From the NCBI GenBank assembly GCA_948470475.1, contig OX419347.1, forward strand, positions 1,147,501-1,211,500: a DNA stretch of 64,000 nt. The letters are read 5' to 3'. This stretch comes from Galaxea fascicularis (taxonomy: Eukaryota > Cnidaria > Anthozoa > Scleractinia > Euphylliidae). The position numbers and the translations under genes are program-made. Below, piece by piece: positions 52,101 through 60,314 of this stretch. Within the stretch, counting starts at the first letter, position 1. Every line of letters starts with the position of its first letter. The notes under the pieces were generated by a model. The model saw nothing but the letters and a program-made list of their open reading frames with translations, made no database searches and was not told the DNA's origin.

Positions 52101-55100
52101 ACAGAAAGAAGCTCCTCCACAACACAGAGCAATGTAAGTAGACAACCTGAAAATACAGTAGCGTCCAGCAGCAAGAATTGGGATGTTATAATAAAAATTG
52201 GTAACATGTAGCTCCTTGGAATAGCTGTAAAGCAGAATCAGGATTACTGCATTCATGGATTCCAGTCAAGCTGAAGCCTGGGGATTTTTGCTTCGTGTTT
52301 TCCTTTGCAACGGCTTAATCCGTCCTTAAAGCGTCTACATTGATGAGTCCCTAAATTCTCTCTACAATTTGCAAGTGACGTTCAAAGAAACATGTCTTGG
52401 ATCTATGTACCATACGGAATACATAGTGGCCAGTAACGAGAATATGGGTTTTGTTTTTACGGCTTATAAGAACAAAACCGCAAAAATAGCCTCTGAAGGC
52501 TTTGTTTACATAAAAAACTCAGGCAGACAACTCACCCAGAAGTAGTTCGGAGGTGGAGACGAAAATTTCAGACTAGTATGAAAAGCTTTTGCTCGGCGTA
52601 CTAAAGGAGTCAGTGAACAGGAAATCATCATGGAAGAGAACCAAAGCGCTGGAACTGAGCTTTACTGGAAATGCTGACTTTGAGCGGTTGGAGGAATTTT
52701 TGTATTGAAACTTAAAGATGCGATGATTTCTGATTTCATAGAAACTCTTGTTTATTTCTCTTTCCGTCGCAGATTGCGTCAGAACTACGAGTTGCTAAGG
52801 CACAAGAAACAAGAGGCAACTGGCATCTTAATGACTCTAGAAAGGGAGGTTGCTAACAAAATGGAGGAGACACGTGCTCTGACCAAGCGAATGAACAGCA
52901 TCAAACCAGATATTATGAAGCTACAGAGAAGCAAGCAACAGTATTACTTGTAAGTACCTACGAACAGTGTGCTACTGGGATGAACCTTAAAGTTTGGTTC
53001 TGCTGAGGTGTTTGCTGTAAAACACGAAATCAAAACGTTTTCTTTACACTAAGTAGGAACTCGGTCAAGAACTTTGATTATTGTTTTTAGAGCTCCTCCG
53101 TCTAGGTGCCTTCTTTGGAGGGTAAACACCGAGAGATCGTTGTTTCTTTTGAGCGATAGTTACCCTGGCTCTAGAGGCCCATTGAAAAAATAAATATCCC
53201 TGAAAAACCAAAATAGATGAAGAGACGATTCGCGTCTTGTGGCGGCGGCTTGGCCGCGTAATTTCCCTCCTCCGAAAGAAATAACCTCTGGCACCCAGGG
53301 TAAGCGAAAGGACATTTTAAATTATACAACCAAGATTTGGACCTTGCTTGTCTTTTTTTAAAAGTTTTGTCGTATACTGTAATGATAATAATACTGGATA
53401 ATGATAACAACTTTATTAACGTGTCAAATCGTACTTAGTTTACACTGAATCGTAAACTAATTGGGGACACCTAACTACGTTTAAATACAAAAGGAAACTA
53501 AAACTTGACATAAGACACACGACTCACAATTTTCAGATAAAAGATAACTAAAATTCAGCTTTCTCGCATCGTTTTAATTATTTCTTTGGTACGTCGTCAA
53601 ATAAAGTAATGCCTTTTTTTGTCCACAGGGTCCTGACAGCGGAAAAAGGAATGGAAATAGACAAGGTCAAGCAGAGTATCGGTGAAGAGTAAGTGTAATT
53701 TTTGCCCTCATGTTTTTGCTTGAAATTGGCGACGGATCTCAAAGGCAATAGTAAATTAGTGACAGGTCTGACCATGCGGTATATATCTCAGTAATGTACA
53801 GAAGGCGCAGCCGGATTTTAAAGTAAAACTTTGTATCCGGTGCTAAGGGGGTGGGGCTGAGGAATGTAACCGCCAGAAGTGTGGGATAAGAGAAGATACC
53901 TATTGGACTTTATTACTTATTGTTCATCTATTTTAACAAACGTTAATCCACCAATGCATTCAGCATTTTTGCCTGAAAGAGATACATTATATCTATAGGC
54001 TATCAGTTACTAATTGAGCTTTTTCTTCTTCTTGCAGAGGAAGTGAAAGAAGTGGATTTCCAAACTAGTAAGTGTTGCATTTCATTTAATTATTTTGTGA
54101 GATCTTTATGACCAGAATGCTGTTGTAGCTCAGTTTTGTAGTTTTCCCTCACAGACTCTATTCTAAAATGGAATACATTGACGCCAAGGTGTAAGTAAAG
54201 AATAGAACACATCTCTAGATTTGTTTAAACGTCGTTGTCAAAAACTTGATTCGATGACAAAATTTGTTTTCTTCAGTCAGACGACGACGACGACGACGAC
54301 AGCGATTTTCAGAGGTCAGATTCACGAAGCCCTCCTAAGTTAAAATGTATTTGAAGTATTGTTTTCTAGCAGTAGGCTGTTGATATCAAAACAATGGGCT
54401 ATTGTGAGAAAACAATACGTAGGATACATCTTTATTTAGGAGTGTTTCATGAATCTGACCCCAGACATCCAGAACACAACACGAATAGGCCATATAGCAG
54501 GTCCACATCAGCTCATAGCTGCCGATGCAACTATTACTTTATTAGTAATTTTTGTAATCCCAACCTGCTCTATCAAATAAAGTATTGATTGATTGATTCG
54601 TATTCTCGGTATTGAACTGGATCTAGCATAAAGTGGAGGCTGTTGCGGGGGAATACATTTACATATGAAAAGATTCCCCCGCAAGAGCCTCCACTTCATG
54701 CTAGATCCAGCTCAATATCGAGAATACGAATATAGCCTATTCCCTAAATGATGGCATCCAAATGCAGAAAAAACACCGTTGAATACTACTAATTTATTTT
54801 AAATACCTAAATACCAGTCCATGCATTGAAGCTGTGAAATGTGTTTTACTTTAACAGTATGCGAAATGGCAACCCTGACGAGGATGATATTTACGATGTG
54901 TAAGAGCTAAGTTCCAGTTTTCTGTATTTATTTAGTAATGTTACAGTAAAAGTGTGTTATAATAGAGTTTAAATTGGTTTGTAATATGCCTGTCAGTTAA
55001 CGTGCATTGCGTGAGATATGCTTCATTGCAATCGAAAATTGGTCACCCTTTTTTTCTTCCTGCAACCCCGTTAACGCCCTTATCAAGGTACTGAATTTAA

Positions 55101-55408
55101 GAATGGAACCCCTGTGTGCAACAATTTGATTCAATATGGTACAATATGTTCAGTTCGATACCAAAAACCAAATCAAAATAATCGCCAGCTGTCTTTGGGA
55201 CGTTCCAAATAAATTAACCATGTTGATAATGAAAAACCCTTTCGATGTATGCTTAGTGACACCTTTGGAAATGAAGGCTTTCATCGTCGGCAATTCTCAT
55301 GTGGGTTTGATACTGATCGGTTAAGTTCGAAATCTTTAGAAGTCAAGCCACTGTGATCAAAAGAGCGAAGATCTCACTCGTTTGACCAAATTGAAGTGAT
55401 AGATGCAT

Positions 55409-55439
<31 letters not shown>

Positions 55440-55440
55440 G

Positions 55441-55479
<39 letters not shown>

Positions 55480-57725
55480 AAGACAGGTATGCAAACCCGA
55501 GACGAAGTCGAGGGTTTGCATACTACAACGCGTCGAGGGTTTGCAAACTACAACGCGTCACACAACCATGTTTACATACTCTCATGCAAACACGCCTCTC
55601 GGCCAATCAGAGCGCGCGTACTATCTTAGTTATTTTTTAATTGGCTGATACTGATACAATGTTAATAAGTACAGAAAAAGTGCAGTGATACATCAGCTTG
55701 CTTATGATCAGTTCAGAGTGAATTGTGGGGAGATCCAGTCCTTTGTTGGGGCAAACGGCCATTTAAAAGACGTAATTTGAAATTCTAATTTTGACTGACC
55801 GTTTGTCCCCACAAAGGACTGAATCTACCCACAATTCACTTGGAACTGATCATAAGCAAAATGGTGTATTGATAGCAAGTTGGTCCTTCTGTAATGCACC
55901 TATCAGTGTCAAGCCCGAAGGGGGGGAGGGGGGGTCGGGCAACCCACAGGAATTTGACTGTCACGTATATCCCCAGGGTAGGGATTTTGATCGGACATCA
56001 TGGCCCCAGGGTGGGGAATTTTATTGCTTTCCTCTTGTGTGCAACAAGAACTGAAGGAGATTTTGATACTTTTGACAATTATTTTTTGCCCGGGGGTGGG
56101 GATTTTGATAACTTTTTTTCAGAAAATGTCAAAATCCCCACCCTATTCCCTCCCCCCCCTCCCCCCTCGGGCTTGACACTGATAGGTGCATAACTAATGG
56201 TAACCTGACGATCCCTTAAGAAAATCCCTTTTTTGACTGGGCTGATCCATGAGGTATTTTCTGACAATGTTTCATTGTTACCGTCTTTTAGCCCTGAGGT
56301 TGATCTCTCTGAATCAAAGTGGTTACGAGGCAAAATAACCAGGTAAAGAAACACTTCGATGTCATTCCGTTAACAGTACTTATCTCTAGTTTTTCCAAAC
56401 GGAAACTTGCCCAACAGTTTTCCTGATGTGCTGTTCCAGGCATTTTATTGAAGCTTCGACCATTCTTGCATAGGCTCATTGTGCTACTGCTTTAAGTAGA
56501 TACCACCAAATGAACTGTTGGGAGTTATGTTTCAGATTGACTAACGTCCTATCATGAGGGAGTTATAGGGCTTGTTATGCAGAGGTGTGCACCAGTGTAA
56601 TGGTTCTTTATTTTCCTTTTATCGTCATGCTCCCTAGGGAGGAGGCCAGAGAACTTTTATACGACAAAATGAATGGCACTTTCGTGATCAGAGAAAGCAC
56701 CAACAGAGATGGGGAGTATGCTCTCGCCCTTAAGTAAGTTACTCTCTTGTCTGTACGATTTTTGGTTCAAAGTAGAACGTGGTGACACGAGAATTTTCAC
56801 GTGTGCAGCAAACGCGGTTTTTTTTTTTTTTTTGTGGCTTTTGTCAACGTGTGAAGATAATAACAGGGTTCGTCTTCAACACCCTTGAATTTTAGGACTG
56901 AGTCTGACGCCGTGAAAGCGTGCAAAGGTCTCGCGATGCTGATGAAATGCGTAAACACTGGCACTCATTTTTGTCTTCCCCAGTCCCGGCTCACCTCGTC
57001 GCTCTGCACGTGTTTTTATGCTCTCGTTTTGAGAAGTCCTGGAATTGTTTATATATGGTCTTTGAAAGTCCTTGAAAAGTCCTTGAAATAGGGTTTCATG
57101 ACAGTACTTTAGTTCCTGAAACAAAGTAGTTTGGAGATACTGAATTTGGTTTTATCAACGGAGTTGATAATGTAAATTGAGCACCGTCGAGCGTTAGCCC
57201 TTCGTCAGATTCGCTCTGACGAAGGACTAACGCTCGAAATGTCAGCTTTTAGAATCCCTGTGCGGTAGTCAAGTTACATTATCATCTCCGTTGATAAAAT
57301 CAAATTCTTGTTACAACTCCCCCCTCCGACGCAGCACCACGGTTTCTTTAGAAACTACCCCCTTTAGTTTTGGTACTGGTTATAAATACACATGTGAAGC
57401 TGTTCTCGGTAAGGACTACTGGGATCCAAAAGAAAAATTGGGGGAACAGTCTCCTTCAAGGTCACCAAGCACAGAACGTAAAACAGGTCATTGACATAGA
57501 ATAGGTTTTGACTGATTTTCCTTATTTTCCAGACACAAAGATATTGTAAAACACATCGCTATAGTTGCAGGAACCAATGGCGGCTTTGGCTTTGCAGCGA
57601 ATTACACCACACACCGAACATTACATGATCTAGTGGTTTGCTACCACAAGACCTCTCTACAGGTCCACAATCCTGAACTCGACACAACTCTCATGTATCC
57701 CGTTGGGGAAGCGGCCAACTATTGA
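36896..57725 (+). CDS. PIK3R1: PI3-kinase regulatory subunit, p85-like, with two C1 domains and a SAM domain
   Basis: Exons: 36896-37181, 39510-39566, 40700-40747, 41094-41215, 41411-41527, 41614-41829, 41947-41989, 42721-42927, 43164-43340, 44492-44632, 45460-45562, 45881-45976, 46063-46142, 46801-46900, 47938-48033, 50392-50572, 51204-51338, 52015-52133, 52773-52949, 53629-53688, one of 54038-54067 or 54155-54190, 54858-54899, 56292-56342, 56638-56733, 57533-57725; 992 or 990 aa. Domains: SH3 (5-68, VLYDFEPRD); proline motif [12 protein letters not shown]1 (99-149); SAM (211-280, [20 protein letters not shown]); C1 (302-351); RhoGAP/BH (about 366-565); SH2 (about 589-690, GTFIVRDS); inter-SH2 coiled coil (691-855, KRMNSIKPD); SH2 (about 880-985, GTFVIREST). 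It should hold and restrain the p110 catalytic subunit and recruit it to phosphotyrosine at membranes. The C1 and SAM domains are absent from human p85. The symbol marks the family; orthology to PIK3R1, 2 or 3 is not resolved. Poly(A) signal at 57947. Confidence 0.93.
38619..39229. mobile_element. Possible 611 bp TTAA-type non-autonomous element (PIK3R intron 1)
   Basis: TTAACCCTTTAAC (38619-38631) and GTTAAAGGGTTAA (39217-39229) are exact inverted 13-mers with terminal TTAA. The ends recall the 102 bp TTAA elements in RAD23. No coding capacity. The pairing could be chance in AT-rich DNA, but the TTAA ends argue against that. Confidence 0.5.
39888..40437. mobile_element. 550 bp terminal-inverted-repeat element (PIK3R intron 2)
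   Basis: The left end AGGCCCCATCCACATGT and right end ACATGTGGACAGGGCCT are inverted copies with few mismatches. An internal inverted pair (CAGGGTTCTCAGTAG against CTACTGAGAACCCTG) lies near 40073 and 40225. ORFs of 75-85 aa inside look like chance frames. Confidence 0.7.
42083..42345 (+). mobile_element. tRNA-derived SINE (PIK3R intron 7)
   Basis: The head has GATTGAGTGGTTTAGGGCAC (A-box region) and GGGTTCAAATCC (B box, 42135-42146), followed by a long non-tRNA body with GGTTCAACTCCTCGG and GCCAACTGG. I recognise this body from cnidarian SINEs. No poly(A); the 3' end is a TTATTATTG-type tail. Confidence 0.75.
44806..44848. repeat. (AATC)n microsatellite (PIK3R intron 10)
   Basis: About ten units of AATC, two of them AGTC. 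Confidence 0.9.
44956..45198. mobile_element. 243 bp MITE with 19 bp perfect terminal inverted repeats (PIK3R intron 10)
   Basis: AAAGGTGGATTTCCACTGT at the left and ACAGTGGAAATCCACCTTT at the right are exact reverse complements. Internally there are further imperfect inverted words (TAAAAGTTGAGCG, GTTCAACTTTTA). Confidence 0.85.
46157..46627. mobile_element. 471 bp terminal-inverted-repeat element with internal repeats (PIK3R intron 13)
   Basis: The ends ACAGTAAACACCTGCGTATA and TATACGCGGGTGTTTACTGT match in inverted orientation with one mismatch and pair further inward. Inside, words like TAGGTTCTTA and GAACTTAT recur at least five times. Confidence 0.8.
48957..49330 (+). mobile_element. 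tRNA-derived SINE (PIK3R intron 15)
   Basis: A clear tRNA head with A box TAGCTCAGTTGG (48971-48982) and B box GGTTCAAACC (49006-49015) leads into a long body with ACTCAGTGTCTTTAAATAAC, TGCAAATGGTTAGACGTTCA and AAGAACCCACGCACTTATCG, which I recognise from repeated cnidarian sequence. The head is not a functional tRNA: there is no proper acceptor stem pairing. The 3' border is approximate. Confidence 0.8.
49466..49599. repeat. Imperfect inverted repeat, about 27 bp arms (PIK3R intron 15)
   Basis: GGCTGGCACTCATTTCCATC and, inverted, GATGGAAACGAGTGCTTGCC pair with three mismatches, followed by TCTCAAA/TTTGAGA-type pairing. Probably a foldback element fragment. Confidence 0.6.
50612..50850 (+). 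mobile_element. tRNA-derived SINE (PIK3R intron 16)
   Basis: Head: CACAGTGGTGTGAGCGCTCG and B box GGGTTCGTTTCCC; body: GTTGGTTCTCTACTCTGCTC, AGAGGTTTTTCTCTAGGTAC and AAAAACCAACAGTTT. This is a different family from the SINEs at 42.1 and 49.0 kb. The tail after 50785 (GTCTCCCCAATTGG) may belong to it. Confidence 0.75.
50918..50942. repeat. (TTA)n microsatellite (PIK3R intron 16)
   Basis: About eight units of TTA. Confidence 0.9.
54038..54067 (+). other. PIK3R microexon A (30 bp, alternative)
   Basis: It lies between TTCTTGCAG and GTAAGT. With the two bases carried from the exon ending at 53688 it reads [10 protein letters not shown] and leaves TA, which becomes Tyr (TAT) when joined to the exon at 54858. 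Its length, a multiple of three, makes it skippable. Joined instead to microexon B, TA meets A and gives a stop. Confidence 0.6.
54155..54190 (+). other. PIK3R microexon B (36 bp, alternative)
   Basis: It lies between CCCTCACAG and GTAAGT. Joined directly to the exon ending at 53688 it reads [13 protein letters not shown], adding two tyrosines between the coiled coil and the C-terminal SH2 domain, and joins in frame to the exon at 54858. It cannot follow microexon A without a TAA at the junction. Confidence 0.6.
54281..54300. repeat. (ACG)n microsatellite
   Basis: About seven ACG/GAC units between AG and GT signals; read as a microsatellite rather than an exon, because 38 bp breaks the frame. 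Confidence 0.75.
54486..54739. mobile_element. TAGGCC-family foldback element, copy 2, with a nested insertion
   Basis: Same element as 17321-17472 but in opposite central orientation. Its left arm is split after TAGGCCATAT (54486-54495) by 102 foreign bases (54496-54597) and resumes with TCGTATTCTC. The right end has one substitution (AGCCTA). Confidence 0.85.
54496..54597 (+). mobile_element. 102 bp retroelement-like 3' end nested in the foldback
   Basis: The insert reads AGCAGGTCCACATCAGCTC at the left and ends AATAAAGTATTGATTGATTG with a short ATTG repeat tail. A terminal AATAAA plus tetranucleotide tail is typical of LINE or SINE 3' ends without poly(A). It interrupts the palindrome cleanly. 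Confidence 0.6.
55698..55859. mobile_element. 162 bp foldback element (PIK3R intron before exon 56292)
   Basis: The left end TTGCTTATGATCAGTTC and right end GAACTGATCATAAGCAA are exact inverted copies. Pairing continues over about 60 bases, including GTCCTTTGTTGGGGCAAACG against CGTTTGTCCCCACAAAGGAC. Confidence 0.85.
55895..56190. mobile_element. 296 bp MITE flanked by TAA, with G-rich subrepeats
   Basis: TGCACCTATCAGTGTCAAGC at the left pairs exactly with GCTTGACACTGATAGGTGCA at the right. TAA precedes and follows (55892-55894, 56191-56193), as expected for a 3 bp TWA duplication of PIF/Harbinger type. Next to the ends are long G and C runs, and inside are repeated words like GGTGGGGATTTTGA. 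Confidence 0.85.
57142..57307. mobile_element. 166 bp foldback element (PIK3R last intron)
   Basis: GAATTTGGTTTTATCAACGG at the left pairs, with one mismatch, with CCGTTGATAAAATCAAATTC at the right. The centre is a second hairpin, CGAGCGTTAGCCCTTCGTCA against TGACGAAGGACTAACGCTCG. Confidence 0.85.
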
Positions 57726-57946
57726 CGTGGGGGGAGAGGTGTGGCAAATAACCTAACCGATGTTCTTTTGGAGCTCAGAATGTGGCGATATTTCGGAAGG
57801 CAACCTTGTTTGCGTCGTTTGTGGGGATCAGCGGGGTCTTTACGCGGACATTTAAATGGACACGTAGGTTAGAAGTTGCTGCAACCGATTCAGCTAAGCC
57901 TTGTTCTCCTAGATCCTATGCCAGTTTCAAATGAGGAAAACCATTC

Positions 57947-57952
57947 AATAAA
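57947..57952 (+). terminator. Poly(A) signal AATAAA for PIK3R
   Basis: Canonical hexamer about 220 bp after the PIK3R stop codon. Confidence 0.55.
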
Positions 57953-58344
57953 GGACGGCCAAGTTTCATTTACTCGAGGCTTCCTTCGACTTTAGAAAAA
58001 AGTAAATGACGTCAACAGAAATGCGCTGCTACAAAATTGAAAATGTCAGGCGTAAGCGCAGAGACTTAAGAACCATTTTTTGTATAATTTTGTGCGAGTG
58101 AGAAAGATGAAAAACGGGAGACACTTTCGAGAGCTGCTTTGTGTAGAAATTCCTTTAAATTAATTTTACCATTTTAGATGTTGTAAACTGCAGTCTTCAG
58201 TCAGTTTCGATTGAAAAGTAAGACAAACCAAATGAACTATGTGGTTGTAATATGATGTGTTGTAGCTACATATACCTCTAGATCTAAATTCTTGCTTGGC
58301 AAAGGTTGCTCATTGCGAAATTGTGGGAGTTCTAATGTCACAAT

Positions 58345-58496
58345 TAGGCCATATTCGTATTCTCGGTATTGAACTGGATCTAGCATGAAGTAGAGGCTCT
58401 TGCGGGGGAATCTTTTCATATGTAAATGTATTTCCCCGCAAGAGCCTCCACTTCATGCTAGATCCAGTTCAATACCGAGAATACGAATATGGCCTA
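58345..58496. mobile_element. 152 bp foldback element, TAGGCC family, copy 3
   Basis: Nearly identical to 17321-17472 in sequence, length and orientation, with intact TAGGCC...GGCCTA ends. Confidence 0.88.
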
Positions 58497-59285
58497 TTGC
58501 GAAAATTTGTTCCGGCGTTTTTTCTTTTTGTCACAGTTTCCTCAACTTGTGAATTGTCTTTCGGCAGAGTAGGCTTGTGTAAATCAAAAGAACTCGGAAA
58601 CTACCGGACAAAACAGAGCTTGGTTGGTCTTTGTAAGTTTGTAGTTAACTCTTGAAGTCTTCCAGTTTTCGTTTCAATAGTTGTGTTTTAGCACCCGCTT
58701 CATCACTTAATTTGCAAAATAAAATTCTCGATAAAATTGAGTGCCATATCTATGTCCATGCAGGCCCTACTATTGCATTTAGATCTCTAGTAGAACAATC
58801 TTGGAAGTGCTTCAGTTGTGTTTTGTTGGACTGTGCTAATTATAGTCACGTCTTGTTGATGATTTTCTATTTTCTCTGTACCAGTTTTTCCCTGTAAGGA
58901 AGCAGTATTTCTGAGTAGAAATTTGAACCTCTTTTGACAAAGCTTCAAGGTGATTACAAATTCTTTAGTACTATTTGGCTTTCCAGTTTTTTCTAATAAC
59001 ATCAAATTTCTTAAATTTTGTTTTCATATTTGTTGAATCAAGTGAAAACAAGGTTACATTTTAGGAACGAATATTGTTAATAAATTAATTTTTTCTGCAT
59101 TTGTACATTGTGTCGTTTTGCTTCCTTTGTTTGCTCGACAACTCTGCGTAGGTTGTGGACTCTGAGAGTGATTTGAACGAAGCTTAACTTCCGATGCAAC
59201 TTGTACCTTTCTTGTTGAAAGAAATGATAGCGACTCGTGTGCGCATTGCGTGCCTGCCCCATCACAGTGCTCTACCTGTCGCAAG

Positions 59286-59350
59286 CTCGTTCCCAGTGTC
59301 CTCTCTTATCCTCCCTCGAAAAAGTACTCGAGAGGGGACCCTGGGAACTA
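59286..59350. repeat. Imperfect inverted repeat with CGTTCCCAG / CTGGGAAC ends
   Basis: CTCGTTCCCAGTGTCCTCTC at the left pairs imperfectly with GAGAGGGGACCCTGGGAACT at the right. Related words occur near 1395 and 4975, so this is probably a dispersed family. Confidence 0.55.
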
Positions 59351-59631
59351 GGTTACTCTATTCAGCGATATCTCCTTCTTCCTCCTTATCTTTATTTATT
59401 TATTTATTTATTTTAAATTGATCAATTTTTTGAATGAGATATTGGAACTCAGGTGGAAATCACAGGAATGAAACCTGATTTCCTGCTAGCAGCTCCATTT
59501 TCCTTGTCGGTTGAGTATAGAGCACTAAGGGTACCCCGCTGGCGAGATCTAGTCTCTTGTCACATATTAGAAAACGGGTTCTGAGAATCAAAAGCGCAAC
59601 TCACGGAGCTTGATTGCTTTTGATAATTTCA

Positions 59632-59955
59632 TTGGTTAGGTCTGATCAAAACAGTACCTCTTCCTTTAAAATTTCAAATAAACTTAAACTTAAGCGAGAG
59701 GTCGAGGGAACCAAGACGAACGACAAAAGTAGCAATTTTAAATCTCAAACTTGTGATTGTGTCTGTGTTAATAACAAAAGAAAGAAGGGTTTTCAAAAGA
59801 ACATTTTAAGCTCTCCGAAAGGTCAACGAATTTTATCTCCGAAGAGAATGTTGAATAGCACTTATGGTCAGCCAGGTGGTTTATTATCAGAGAAGAAATG
59901 TTTATCACCAGTTTTAGTTCCATCTGCTCCCATAGCCTTGGTACAACAGAGTTAA
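59632..59955 (+). other. Unassigned ORF, possibly an exon
   Basis: An open frame of about 105 codons with protein-like composition (SPKGQRILSPKRMLNSTYGQ, SEKKCLSPVLVPSAPIALVQ) ends at TAA. It has no convincing ATG near its start but follows a possible acceptor (GGTTAG at about 59639). No domain recognised, and no partner exons found between 57.7 and 59.6 kb. Confidence 0.25.
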
Positions 59956-60135
59956 ATATATGCAAATTCTGACGTTGTCGCTGAGAGCTCTTCCGGTGAG
60001 CCACGTATTTCTGAATTAAACCTAACTGATTTTTGTTTTGCCGCGTTCCAAACTTTGCGTGTCCATAAGTCCTTTACGTGGTACATCTTTCAAGATTTGC
60101 GGAAGCACTGCAAATTGGTCACAGACATCCAGACG

Positions 60136-60154
60136 TGTGGTGCCTTCTGATTGG
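60136..60154 (-). promoter_or_regulatory. Imperfect ERSE, minus orientation
   Basis: TGTGG-N9-ATTGG, that is CCAAT-N9-CCACA on the minus strand: one base from the ER stress response element consensus CCAAT-N9-CCACG, with the exact 9-base gap. It lies 160-180 bp before the calreticulin ATG. Confidence 0.5.
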
Positions 60155-60182
60155 TTCTTGAAAGTCACATGTTGTAGATGCT

Positions 60183-60201
60183 CCAATCACAGCACACCAC
60201 G
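60183..60201 (+). promoter_or_regulatory. Perfect ER stress response element (ERSE)
   Basis: CCAAT (60183-60187), nine bases, then CCACG (60197-60201) match the ERSE consensus exactly, 114-132 bp before the calreticulin start codon. In animals ERSE is bound by NF-Y and ATF6 or XBP1 and drives chaperone genes, calreticulin included. A UPRE-like TTACGTGG occurs at 60074-60081. Confidence 0.75.
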
Positions 60202-60314
60202 CAGAAGGCCGGTGAAATTGTAGTCAATTCACATGGTTGCATGTCACAGCGACAACTTTCATTCGAACAGTTTTACTTCGAAGGTTTAGCTGGAGTTAGT
60301 TTGCATTTTAAATT

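Larger units (their letters stand above)
57726..60314. other. Intergenic between PIK3R and calreticulin
   Basis: PIK3R 3' UTR with AATAAA at 57947-57952, then a TAGGCC-family foldback (58345-58496), an imperfect inverted repeat at 59286-59350, an unassigned ORF ending at 59955, and the calreticulin promoter with ERSE-type sites. Confidence 0.6.

Noticed and set aside
54277..54314. Additional PIK3R exon coding an Asp run (AG ... GT bounded)
   Set aside because: 38 bp breaks the frame with both neighbours, and the core is an (ACG)n microsatellite.
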